Assembly (NCBI GenBank): GCA_040386355.1
Contig: JAZKFP010000038.1
Span: 1-22,203, forward strand
Direction: 5' to 3'
Length of the DNA stretch: 22,203 nt
DNA from: JAZKFP01 sp040386355
GTDB lineage: Bacteria; Pseudomonadota; Gammaproteobacteria; Pseudomonadales; UBA6940
Positions 7,253 through 15,196 of this stretch are shown one piece after another. Every line of letters begins with the position of its first letter. Position 1 is the stretch's first letter. The notes below the pieces were generated by a model that was not told where the DNA came from, did not search any database, and saw nothing but the letters and a program-made list of their open reading frames with translations. A program made the position numbers and the translations under genes.

Positions 7253-7762
7253 TTAAACCCATTTAATAGCTTGCGATTTTGATTGAACATCAATAATTTT
7301 TACAGAAAATTGCAAGTGACGGCCAGCCAATGGATGATTAAAATCCACTTCCACCAAGTCACCTTGAAAACTTCGAATAACACCTGGAACTTCCCCGCCT
7401 CTTGCATCCGTAAATCCAACAACGAGTCCAATATTCAAGGGTGTTTCATCGGTCACAGAATGCATCACCATTTGCTTTGAAAAAAATTGGCAATTTTCAA
7501 CACGCCACTCTCCAAAACCTTGCTCAGGAGTTACGGCAAATTCTCGCTGATCACCAGCACTTAATCCAATTAACAAATTTTCAAAACTTGGCGGTAATTG
7601 ACCATCTCCGATGCAAAATATCGCAGGCTTACCTAGTCCTTCTGTGTCTTCTAGCACTTCACCAGAATCTAATTGAACAGCAAAGTGCAGGGTCACTTCC
7701 TTATCTGCTTGAATAATTAAATTTTTGTCAATATCGTTAGAGGAAGAATAATCCGCTGCCAT
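7253..7762 (-). CDS. fkpB: FKBP-type peptidyl-prolyl cis-trans isomerase, SlpA/FkpB type
   Basis: Catalyses cis-trans isomerisation of peptidyl-proline bonds, with chaperone activity through an inserted flap domain, in the cytoplasm. The 169 residues contain the FKBP N-terminal strand (VTLHFAVQLDSGEVLEDT), an IGDGQLPPSFENLLIGLSAG segment, the Pro-Glu-Gln-Gly-Phe-Gly stretch opening the inserted flap, and FNHPLAGRHLQFSVKI, the conserved closing segment of SlyD/SlpA proteins. No His-rich metal tail as in SlyD is present, so SlpA/FkpB fits better. The N-terminal ~17 residues are an extra Ser/Asp-rich stretch. The ATG at 7762 follows GGGAGAG; a TTG one codon earlier is less likely. It lies between lspA and ispH, the standard position. 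Confidence 0.93.
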   Translation of the reverse strand: MAADYSSSNDIDKNLIIQADKEVTLHFAVQLDSGEVLEDTEGLGKPAIFCIGDGQLPPSFENLLIGLSAGDQREFAVTPEQGFGEWRVENCQFFSKQMVMHSVTDETPLNIGLVVGFTDARGGEVPGVIRSFQGDLVEVDFNHPLAGRHLQFSVKIIDVQSKSQAIKWV

Positions 7763-7807
7763 CAACTACTCTCCCGCTTTAATTTTATTTTGACAAGGTG
7801 AAGAGAG

Positions 7808-8335
7808 TTAGGAATGATTCTCTGGATTTCGAAACCAATCAACAAACATCAAGATTACACCTAATGTAATCGCAGAATCTGCAATATTAAACGCAGGATA
7901 ATGCGCGCTTCCCCAATAAAAATCTAAAAAGTCGATAACATGGCCGTATATAATTCGATCAATAACATTGCCTACTGCACCGCCGAAAATCAATGTCAAA
8001 CTCACACATAAGCATTTTTGCGTTTTGACAATACGGCGCAACCAAAATAATAAAATGCCAGAAACAGTAACAGCGATTCCAATAAAAAACCAACGTTGCC
8101 AGCCATCCGCTTGCGCCAAAAAGCTAAAGGCTGCGCCTTTGTTGAACGCTAACGTAATATTAAAAAATGGAAATACTGGAATATTTTGATAGGGATTTAA
8201 TGAATACAATACTAGTTGTTTGGTAATTTGATCCAAAACAATAACTAAAACTGAAATCCACAACCACATCCAACCGGATTGGCGTACTGCTAATTTTGAG
8301 TGCAGTGGAATTGAGTCAGACATTGACGGAGACAT
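7808..8335 (-). CDS. lspA: Lipoprotein signal peptidase (signal peptidase II)
   Basis: An inner-membrane aspartyl protease that removes the signal peptide of prolipoproteins after lipid modification. The 175-residue protein has four hydrophobic segments (about 22-40, 55-75, 82-99, 150-168) and the conserved NKGAAFSF segment (65-72), GNVIDRIIYGHVIDFLDFYW (122-141) and FNIADSAI (149-156). The catalytic pair should be Asp135 and Asp153, 18 residues apart as in E. coli. The N-terminal ~20 residues extend beyond many homologues; a second ATG four codons in is possible, but the first has GGAA at suitable spacing. The lipobox protein at 15197-16285 would be one of its substrates. It lies 26 bases downstream of ileS. 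Confidence 0.96.
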   Translation of the reverse strand: MSPSMSDSIPLHSKLAVRQSGWMWLWISVLVIVLDQITKQLVLYSLNPYQNIPVFPFFNITLAFNKGAAFSFLAQADGWQRWFFIGIAVTVSGILLFWLRRIVKTQKCLCVSLTLIFGGAVGNVIDRIIYGHVIDFLDFYWGSAHYPAFNIADSAITLGVILMFVDWFRNPENHS

Positions 8336-8361
8336 AGCTTATTTCCAATATTTTTTATATT

Positions 8362-11295
8362 TTATGCGTAATAACGTAATTCACCTGGGCCTTCAATATT
8401 AGTAATACATCGCCCACACAACGCAAGATGCTCTGTATTTTCACCTACTGAAACATCGTAATGCCAACATCTTCCACATTTAATGTGTTCGGTTTTATGC
8501 ACTCGAATGTGGAATCCATCTGCATCGGAAGACGCATTGCCTTCAGCAAAGCCATGATGCACATCGACTTGGGAAGTTTGAAAAATAAATTTCAATTCAT
8601 GTTGTAAAGGTGCCAATGTCGCTGCCAACTCTTTGGAAACAATTAGCTCAACTTTAACTTCTAAGTTGCCACCAACGATTCCTTTAGCACGAGCTTTTTC
8701 AATCTCTTTATTTACAGCACCCCGAATTGCAATAACCTGATTCCAAGCGTCATCATCAAGATGCTCAAGATTTTTACGCGGCTGAATAACAGGCGCTTTC
8801 CACCAGTTGTGCAGAAAAATAGAATCTTCTGTAGCGGCTGGATGAAGATGTGTGTGTAATTCTTCTGCAGTAAAACTTAACACCGGTGCAAGCCAGCGAA
8901 TAAACGCTTGTGCAACCTGGTACATAACATTTTGTGCGGAACGGCGAGCCGGATGATTTTTCGCCATGGTGTATTGGCGATCTTTAATAATATCCAAATA
9001 AAAACCACCCAAATCCATCACACAGAAATGGTGGATCTTTTGAAACGCAGTTAGAAATTCATAATGTTCATAAGCCGCAATAATTTCAACTTGCAAGGAC
9101 TGAGTTCTGCGCAGTAACCAAAGATCTAAATCCAACCATTCGGATGTTGGAAGTGCATTTTCAACTGGATCAAAATCATGAAGGTTTGCTAATAAAAATC
9201 GTGCGGTATTTCGAATTCGTCGATAGACATCGGTAGTTCGGTTTAAGATTTCTTTGGATACCGTCATCTCTTCCGTAAAGTCGGTCGATGCAACCCAGAG
9301 ACGTAGGACATCCGCCCCCAACGTTTTAATAACTTCTTGCGGCGACACTACATTTCCCAATGACTTCGACATTTTTTTACCGTGTTGATCTACAGTAAAA
9401 CCGTGTGTCAGTACTGCTTTGTAAGGCGCGCATCCTTGAATAGCTACTGCAGTTTTTAAAGAAGATTGGAACCAGCCACGATGTTGATCAGAGCCTTCTA
9501 AATACAAGTCGGCTTTTAATATGGGTGTGTCATTGGTTTTTTCAGAGGCCGCAGATTTAAATTTATCAACTGCATTTTTTGCAGCAGAGTTTTTTGGTAC
9601 ATGCTGCGCAGCGTGCATAAGTGTTTGATCTTGGCGTAATACCGAATAATGCGACACGCCGGAATCAAACCAAACATCTAAAGTATCTGATACTTTTTCG
9701 TATTGGTCGGCATCATCGGGATATTTATCGGCAAGCTGCCAATCATCCCAAACATCAATACCTTTTGCTTCGACAGCTTCAGCAACTTTATGCAGAATTT
9801 CTAATGTCTTTGGATGCAAAGATCCACTGACTTTATGCACGAAAAATGGAATCGGTACGCCCCACACGCGTTGTCTAGAAATACACCAATCGGGGCTTGT
9901 CTCCGTCATTGCATGAATCCGTGCTTGTCCTTTCGCAGGAACCCAATGCACGCGTTGAATTTCTTCTAACACGCGAGACAATAATTGATTTTGATGCATG
10001 CCGATAAACCACTGCGGCGTTGCACGGAAAATCAAGGGTGTTTTTGTGCGCCAACAATGTGGATAACTGTGTTGAAATTCATTGTGATGAATTAATGCAT
10101 TTCGATCGCGCAAGACGTCGAGCACAACAGGATCTGCTTTATACACATGGATGCCGCCAACAAATGGAACATGTTCTGCGAACATACCTTGGCCATTCAT
10201 TAAATTAAGCGGTAGCAATCCATATCGCTGACCTACTTGGAAATCTTCAATACCGTGATCGGGTGCTGTGTGAACACAACCGGTACCGGCTTCGAGCGTA
10301 ACGTGATCACCTAATAAAACGCGCACTTCTTGATCAAGAAATGGATGTGTCAAACGCAAGCGATCTAATGCTTTTCCTTTCACTCGACCCACGGGCGTTA
10401 ATTCAACATCTGTCCAACGTTGTTGCACTGACTCAAGCAAACCTTCAGCAACAATCCAATATTTATTTTCAGCAGAAGCATTAACGGAACAGACTACGTA
10501 ATCGAAATCTGGATTTACACTGACACCTTGGTTAGTAGGCAGAGTCCAGGGTGTTGTGGTCCAAATAATTACCGCAACTTCTGCATCTGAACGATGTTCA
10601 CTATTTTCATCTGTAGAAACTCGACGCCAAAAATCTTGGATATCTACAACAGGAAAGGCAACATCGATTGCATGCGAAGTTTTAGATTGATATTCAACTT
10701 CCGCTTCGGCCAAAGCAGAGCCGGTAACGACGCTCCAATACACGGGTTTAAAACCACGAAAAATATGGCCGTTTTTATAAATATGCGCCAAGGCTCGGAT
10801 CGTATCCGCTTCCATTTTTGGCGCCATAGTTAAATAGGGATTTTCCCAATCTCCTAAAATACCTAGGCGAATAAAATCAGTTTTTTGCGCTTCAATTTGC
10901 TGTTGTGCGAAATCACGACACGCAGCACGAAAAGCGTGCGTTCCAATGTGCTCTGAGCGACCTAATTTTTTTTCAACTTGCAACTCAATCGGCAAACCGT
11001 GGCAATCCCAACCGGGACGAAAAGGCGCATCGTATCCACCGAGCGTTCGAGATTTAAGCACGATGTCTTTTAAGATTTTATTTACCGCATGCCCAATATG
11101 AATAACGCCATTTGCATACGGAGGACCATCGTGTAATAAAAATGATTTATTACCAGCATTTTTTTGCCGAATTTTTTGATACAAATTCATACGCTGCCAC
11201 GCCGCCAATTGCTCTGGCTCACGCTGCGCTAAATTTGCTTTCATTGAAAAATTGGTATTGGGAAGATTTAGAGTATCTTTATAATCTTTGGTCAT
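8362..11295 (-). CDS. ileS: Isoleucyl-tRNA synthetase
   Basis: Class I aminoacyl-tRNA synthetase charging tRNA-Ile. The 977 residues carry GPPYANGVIHIGHAVNK with HIGH at 66-69, an editing (CP1) domain with WTTTPWTLPTN (245-255) and HTAPDHG (342-348), WCISRQRVWG (470-479), LEGSDQHRGWF (599-609), KMSKS at 641-645, and a C-terminal zinc finger with Cys940, Cys943, Cys960 and Cys963. E. coli IleS has 938 residues. Most of the excess is a ~30-residue Lys/Ala-rich insertion around 555-594, between DVWFDSG and LYLEGSDQHRGWF inside the catalytic domain. The frame is continuous through it, and the C-terminal zinc site shows the bacterial housekeeping type rather than the mupirocin-resistant IleS2 type. 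The ATG at 11295 has only a weak ribosome binding site and lies 14 bases after ribF. Confidence 0.97.
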   Translation of the reverse strand: MTKDYKDTLNLPNTNFSMKANLAQREPEQLAAWQRMNLYQKIRQKNAGNKSFLLHDGPPYANGVIHIGHAVNKILKDIVLKSRTLGGYDAPFRPGWDCHGLPIELQVEKKLGRSEHIGTHAFRAACRDFAQQQIEAQKTDFIRLGILGDWENPYLTMAPKMEADTIRALAHIYKNGHIFRGFKPVYWSVVTGSALAEAEVEYQSKTSHAIDVAFPVVDIQDFWRRVSTDENSEHRSDAEVAVIIWTTTPWTLPTNQGVSVNPDFDYVVCSVNASAENKYWIVAEGLLESVQQRWTDVELTPVGRVKGKALDRLRLTHPFLDQEVRVLLGDHVTLEAGTGCVHTAPDHGIEDFQVGQRYGLLPLNLMNGQGMFAEHVPFVGGIHVYKADPVVLDVLRDRNALIHHNEFQHSYPHCWRTKTPLIFRATPQWFIGMHQNQLLSRVLEEIQRVHWVPAKGQARIHAMTETSPDWCISRQRVWGVPIPFFVHKVSGSLHPKTLEILHKVAEAVEAKGIDVWDDWQLADKYPDDADQYEKVSDTLDVWFDSGVSHYSVLRQDQTLMHAAQHVPKNSAAKNAVDKFKSAASEKTNDTPILKADLYLEGSDQHRGWFQSSLKTAVAIQGCAPYKAVLTHGFTVDQHGKKMSKSLGNVVSPQEVIKTLGADVLRLWVASTDFTEEMTVSKEILNRTTDVYRRIRNTARFLLANLHDFDPVENALPTSEWLDLDLWLLRRTQSLQVEIIAAYEHYEFLTAFQKIHHFCVMDLGGFYLDIIKDRQYTMAKNHPARRSAQNVMYQVAQAFIRWLAPVLSFTAEELHTHLHPAATEDSIFLHNWWKAPVIQPRKNLEHLDDDAWNQVIAIRGAVNKEIEKARAKGIVGGNLEVKVELIVSKELAATLAPLQHELKFIFQTSQVDVHHGFAEGNASSDADGFHIRVHKTEHIKCGRCWHYDVSVGENTEHLALCGRCITNIEGPGELRYYA

Positions 11296-11309
11296 GGTTC
11301 ATTTCAAAA

Positions 11310-12236
11310 CTACGTTAAATTAAAAAAATTGCGCGCGGTACGAATATCAGCGTGCATCGCTTGCTTCAACACATCCAAGGACTCAAATCGTTGTTCATCA
11401 CGTATTTTATGGCGAAAAATAACCCGCAATTGGGATCCATATAAATTTGGCGGCTGCTTAAAAAGATGTGTTTCTAAACGCAACTCTTTACCTTGTACAG
11501 TTGGTCGAGAGCCAATATTTGCAACCCCCGACATTATCTCACCCGAGTTAAGGATTGCTTCAACTGCATACACGCCACTTAATGGTGGAACATGATGCAG
11601 CTTTATATTGGCAGTTGGAATACCAAGAGTACGCCCTATCTGATCACCTTTAACAACTAATCCGGAAATACTATAGGGTCTTCCTAAACATTGCTCGGCT
11701 AATAATAAAGCACCTTCAGTCAAGGCGGTACGAATACGTGTACTACTCACACGGGCACCTGCTGTCTCATACGTTGGCGCGCGCTCTAAAACAAATTTAA
11801 ATTGCCTGCTGGCTTCAACTAAAAAATCATAATCCCCAGTACGATGCGCACCAAAGCGAAAATCATCACCAACAATTAACGCATGAATATTAAGACGATC
11901 AATTAATATTTCTTTGACAAATTCAGCAGGCGAGCAATAACGAATGACTTCATTGAATCGTAAAACTATGACCTTTTCAATGCCGACTGCACGTAACTGT
12001 CTCAGCTTTTCGGTCAATGACATTAAACGCTTTGGAGCATGTTCTGGACGAATAACTTCCAATGGCTGCGGTTCAAATAACATAACTGCTGGAATTGCAG
12101 CTTGTCCCTCACGCACCAATTCTAAAACGCGTCGAGCTATAGACTGATGTCCTTGATGCACACCATCAAAATTGCCGATAGCAAGCACACATGGGTCTTG
12201 ACGTTTTGCATGAGGCGACAACAAAACTTGTTTCAT
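11310..12236 (-). CDS. ribF: Bifunctional riboflavin kinase / FAD synthetase
   Basis: Phosphorylates riboflavin to FMN and adenylylates FMN to FAD. In the 308 residues, the N-terminal nucleotidyltransferase half has IGNFDGVHQGHQ (about 20-31), FRFGAHRTGDYDFL and SSTRIRTAL; the C-terminal kinase half has the Gly-Arg-x-Leu-Gly-Ile-Pro-Thr-Ala-Asn motif, GVANIGSRPTV and ETHLF. I chose the ATG at 12236 because the E. coli protein starts in the same way (Met-Lys, then a basic stretch before the first strand). A GTG at 12251 would add five residues. No strong ribosome binding site is visible before either. This is the first gene of the minus-strand housekeeping run; about 100 AT-rich bases separate it from the RES gene upstream, where its promoter is expected, though I could not define one. 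Confidence 0.96.
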   Translation of the reverse strand: MKQVLLSPHAKRQDPCVLAIGNFDGVHQGHQSIARRVLELVREGQAAIPAVMLFEPQPLEVIRPEHAPKRLMSLTEKLRQLRAVGIEKVIVLRFNEVIRYCSPAEFVKEILIDRLNIHALIVGDDFRFGAHRTGDYDFLVEASRQFKFVLERAPTYETAGARVSSTRIRTALTEGALLLAEQCLGRPYSISGLVVKGDQIGRTLGIPTANIKLHHVPPLSGVYAVEAILNSGEIMSGVANIGSRPTVQGKELRLETHLFKQPPNLYGSQLRVIFRHKIRDEQRFESLDVLKQAMHADIRTARNFFNLT

Positions 12237-12335
12237 TTGAATCAATAGCACTGAAAAACCATTATTGATAATTGTTTATTTGAGGTATATCCATAACGAA
12301 AGAGTTTTAGGTATATTTAATTCTGAGTAATTTTT

Positions 12336-13055
12336 TTATGTTGGTAATTCGGGCATCGACATCTCAAATTGATCCTCTTTACCCTGCATGTTGTGCAGCA
12401 TAACCACAGTCTTTTGTGTTGCTTTGCATATCCAATGCTGTTGAATTTGCGGTTCATGTAAATTTAAACATTCTGAAGAAAGAACTGCAGCGCAATGACT
12501 GACTGGACCACGTACCGATTCATAGCGAATCCATTGTATACGCCTACTACGTGCTTCCATAGCAATTGTTTGGCAGTTTGTATAATCATCAGACTTCCAA
12601 TATTGCTGTAGCTCATTCCAAGGCGGAACACTTAAATCAATTGATGTACCGGTAATTTTGGCTTGAAAAAAAGTATGTTGGCTCACAAGCTCAGTATTTC
12701 TTAAACCGTCGCTGTCAATAAGAAATCGCCAGCGCCAATATCCAACTTCTACGCAAGCCGTACGTAAATTTTCTGCACCGTACCAAATACCCAAAGCATG
12801 TGCTTTACGAAATCGAGAAGGATGCATTGAAGGGTAACGAAATGGTGTAGTTAGAAGATAATGATTATTTTTAGAATTTAATGGCAGCGGTGGTTTACTA
12901 CTTTCTAGAATTTCTTCCAATATTTGCTGTTCTTCCAAAAAATCTACTAATTTCATGGTTGCAACAATATGCTGAGCTTCCACTCCTCGCCATACTATTC
13001 TTTCCAACAATGATTGAGAATTCCACCACTCATCTTGCCATTTTATTTTTATCAC
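12336..13055 (-). CDS. RES-domain toxin of an Xre-RES system
   Basis: Probable NAD+-degrading toxin. RES-domain proteins of this arrangement deplete cellular NAD+ and are held in check by the cognate Xre-type antitoxin. The 239 residues contain RVWRG-like IVWRG near the start (20-24), PSRFRKAHALGIWYGAENLRTACVE (79-103), with Arg81 or Arg83, Tyr92 and Glu103 as probable active-site residues (the Tyr-Glu spacing of 11 equals that of the characterised Pseudomonas putida Res), and YESVRGPVSHCAAVL (178-192), the Ser-x-Arg end of the domain. It is longer than the shortest family members, with an extra N-terminal ~60 residues. The start is GTG at 13055, 31 bases after the antitoxin stop, with GGATG upstream. 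The frame is intact, so it is likely functional. Confidence 0.85.
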   Translation of the reverse strand: MIKIKWQDEWWNSQSLLERIVWRGVEAQHIVATMKLVDFLEEQQILEEILESSKPPLPLNSKNNHYLLTTPFRYPSMHPSRFRKAHALGIWYGAENLRTACVEVGYWRWRFLIDSDGLRNTELVSQHTFFQAKITGTSIDLSVPPWNELQQYWKSDDYTNCQTIAMEARSRRIQWIRYESVRGPVSHCAAVLSSECLNLHEPQIQQHWICKATQKTVVMLHNMQGKEDQFEMSMPELPT

Positions 13056-13086
13056 CCAAACGCATCCAAATTATTTAATGAAATTA

Positions 13087-13464
13087 CTAAATAGGAGCTC
13101 GCATGGCATCTAAATAAGACAAGGTAAACACTAATCCATCAGGTTTTAAAATTAGTTCTTTGGGAATACCATTTAAAGCGCTGTTATAGCTGGTTAACCA
13201 AGCATGCCTTTTGTCAGTATCGTTTCCAACCAGCGCATCTAGTGAACGATATAAACGCACTAACAAAGCAGCCAATTCGCCTTCTTTCGTAGTAGGATCA
13301 ATAGGTCTTTCGCCATTATTAATTCGGTACATACTGGTTTCACTTATACCAATAATTCGAGCAAAGCCTACGTGAGTTAAACCAAGTAATTGGGAAGACC
13401 TTACAGCAGCTTTAGCTAACACGAAGCCTGGATCAGTGTTAGAAGTTTGATGAATCTTTTTCAT
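13087..13464 (-). CDS. Xre/MbcA/ParS-type antitoxin
   Basis: A 125-residue antitoxin partner of the RES toxin immediately downstream. The N-terminal part (about 17-50) is an Xre-like helix-turn-helix, including LGLTHVGFARIIGISETSMYR. The C-terminal part (about 66-123) is the MbcA/ParS toxin-binding domain, with LLVRLYRSLDALVG, AWLTSYNSALNGIPKELI, and GLVFTLSYLDAMRAPI at the very end, whose C-terminus typically plugs the RES active site. The ATG at 13464 follows GGAG at ideal spacing; an upstream in-frame TTG at 13488 would lie inside the operator palindrome and is rejected. The pair forms an operon, and a perfect TATAAT with an adjoining palindrome just upstream suggests autorepression. Confidence 0.9.
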   Translation of the reverse strand: MKKIHQTSNTDPGFVLAKAAVRSSQLLGLTHVGFARIIGISETSMYRINNGERPIDPTTKEGELAALLVRLYRSLDALVGNDTDKRHAWLTSYNSALNGIPKELILKPDGLVFTLSYLDAMRAPI

Positions 13465-13481
13465 AAAAAACTCCAAAAGAC

Positions 13482-13495
13482 CTTTCAATTGAAAG
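13482..13495. promoter_or_regulatory. Candidate autoregulatory operator of the Xre-RES operon
   Basis: A perfect 14-bp palindrome, CTTTCAATTGAAAG, abuts the -10 hexamer and covers the expected transcription start, 17 bases before the antitoxin ATG. Xre-family antitoxins commonly repress their own operon by binding such sites. A binding role is inferred from position and symmetry only. Confidence 0.6.
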
Positions 13496-13501
13496 ATTAT
13501 A
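13496..13501 (-). promoter_or_regulatory. -10 element of the Xre-RES promoter
   Basis: Read on the minus strand this is a perfect TATAAT, 31 bases before the antitoxin ATG. The matching -35 is poor: TTGCTT lies about 15 bases upstream. A weak -35 with a consensus -10 next to an operator fits a repressible promoter. Confidence 0.6.
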
Positions 13502-13533
13502 GAAAATTTTCACCAAAAGCAATATTTAAACGG

Positions 13534-15183
13534 TTATTTTTTACCCAGGCCCGATCGTTTAACCAGCCAAATAACTGGCAATAAACCAACTGCAACTAAC
13601 AATAATCCTGGTACAGCGGCACGTTGCCACTCGCCTTCTGAGGTGTACTCGTAGACTTTTAACGCCAAAGTATCCCAACCTAAAGGCCGCAATAATAATG
13701 TGGCAGGCATTTCTTTTAATAAATCGACGAAGACCAAAAGCATGCCGATTGAAATACCTGGAACCATCATAGGCAGGATTACTGAAAAAAATAATGGAAT
13801 GCGACGCACACCTAAGGCTCTTCCGGCTTCTAAAATATGGGGTCGAATTCGACTTAATGCCGTTTCCACAGGACCAAAACCAACCACTAAAAATCGAACG
13901 ACATAAGCAAGCATCAGCGCACCTAAACTTCCCAGAACTACAGAGCGCGCTATCCCTAATTCATACAATTTATGATCAAGCGAAATAAATAACAGCATAG
14001 TTCCAACAGCTAAAATACTGCCTGGTAATGCATACCCTAACAAACTAAATCGTACAAAAAATTGAGTAAATCTTGAGCGATCGAATCGAGCTACCACGGC
14101 AACTGCTGTTGCACACAATATAACTAGAAAAGCTCCAACGCCGGCTAGTAATAAACTTTTAAAGATGAGAGCTGACCAACGTGCATCCCAGACTTCGGCA
14201 AACATACGGGACGCCCACATCATAAGTTGCGTTATTGGGATAATGACCCCTAGCAACGTCACTAAAAAACAAATACCTGTTGCCAGACCAGCGCGAATCC
14301 CATAAAGAGAAATACGATGCAGCGGTTGTCGACCAGCTGCCATGCCCTGTTTGATTCGACGACCACGCGCCGAATATTCAAATAATAAAATGATGAAAAT
14401 TACCAAAACTAATAATGAAGCCAATTGCGCTGCGGTCTGTAAACTAAAAAACCCATACCAGGCTTTGTAAATAGCCGTAGTAAATGTGTTTACTCCTAAC
14501 ACACTCACTGCACCGAAATCTGCTAAGGTCTCCATCACAGCGAGCGTTATTCCAAGTAAAAGTGCAGGTCGCACCATGGGTAATGCAACTGTCCACATAA
14601 AACGTCGCGGAGATTCTCCCAAACTACGAGCTGCTTCAAAAATATGTTCGCCTTGTGAAATGAGTGCTGCACGCACCATTAAAAATACGTATGGATAAAA
14701 AGCGAACGTAAAAATAATAATCGCTCCACCTAATGAACGTACGCTTGGAATACCTTCATTAAATCCTAAGTAAGTTCGCAACGTTGTCGATGCAAAGCCC
14801 GAGTAATCGGTTAGGCCTGTCCACACAAAAGCACTGACGTACGCAGGAATTGCAAATGGTAAAACCAGCGTCCATTCAAAAATGCGCCGACCAGGAAATT
14901 GAAAGGTTGTAGTAATCCAAGCCAGAGTAAAACCTAGAATTCCAACGCCGATTGAAACACCACATGCAAGTACAAAAGAATTGAATAACAGTCGGGACAT
15001 TTGGGTTGCTAATAAATGATTCCATAGATTTACATCTACGGTGTCCCAGCTTTGAATAAGAAAGACTAAAGGCAATGCCACCAACAACACAAAAAGCGCG
15101 AGGATAGATCTACCTACCCGCGCGCCCTTTTGAAAAAAACTTCGAGACAATACTCGCATTGGACGCGTTAAAAACGCGTTCAC
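13534..15183 (-). CDS. fbpB: Ferric iron ABC transporter permease, fused two-domain type
   Basis: Inner-membrane permease that moves ferric iron delivered by the periplasmic binding protein into the cytoplasm. The 549 residues comprise two tandem permease halves with about twelve hydrophobic segments in all. Each half has a cytoplasmic EAA loop for docking the ATPase: EAARSLGESPRRFMWTVALP near 183-202 and EAGRALGVRRIPLFFSVILP near 452-471. This fused layout is that of the FbpB/SfuB/HitB family. The start is taken as GTG at 15183, 13 bases after the binding-protein stop; an ATG at 15159 is possible, and neither has a clear ribosome binding site. The ATPase gene (fbpC) that often follows is missing; the next gene downstream is the Xre antitoxin. 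Iron specificity is inferred from the binding protein next door. Confidence 0.88.
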   Translation of the reverse strand: MNAFLTRPMRVLSRSFFQKGARVGRSILALFVLLVALPLVFLIQSWDTVDVNLWNHLLATQMSRLLFNSFVLACGVSIGVGILGFTLAWITTTFQFPGRRIFEWTLVLPFAIPAYVSAFVWTGLTDYSGFASTTLRTYLGFNEGIPSVRSLGGAIIIFTFAFYPYVFLMVRAALISQGEHIFEAARSLGESPRRFMWTVALPMVRPALLLGITLAVMETLADFGAVSVLGVNTFTTAIYKAWYGFFSLQTAAQLASLLVLVIFIILLFEYSARGRRIKQGMAAGRQPLHRISLYGIRAGLATGICFLVTLLGVIIPITQLMMWASRMFAEVWDARWSALIFKSLLLAGVGAFLVILCATAVAVVARFDRSRFTQFFVRFSLLGYALPGSILAVGTMLLFISLDHKLYELGIARSVVLGSLGALMLAYVVRFLVVGFGPVETALSRIRPHILEAGRALGVRRIPLFFSVILPMMVPGISIGMLLVFVDLLKEMPATLLLRPLGWDTLALKVYEYTSEGEWQRAAVPGLLLVAVGLLPVIWLVKRSGLGKK

Positions 15184-15196
15184 AGACTGAAATGCA

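Noticed and set aside
8362..11295. IleS2-type (mupirocin-resistant) synthetase
   Set aside because: The C-terminal four-cysteine zinc site and operon position fit the housekeeping bacterial enzyme.
13465..13488. TTG start of the antitoxin
   Set aside because: It lies within the palindrome next to the -10 box; the ATG at 13464 has a proper GGAG site.
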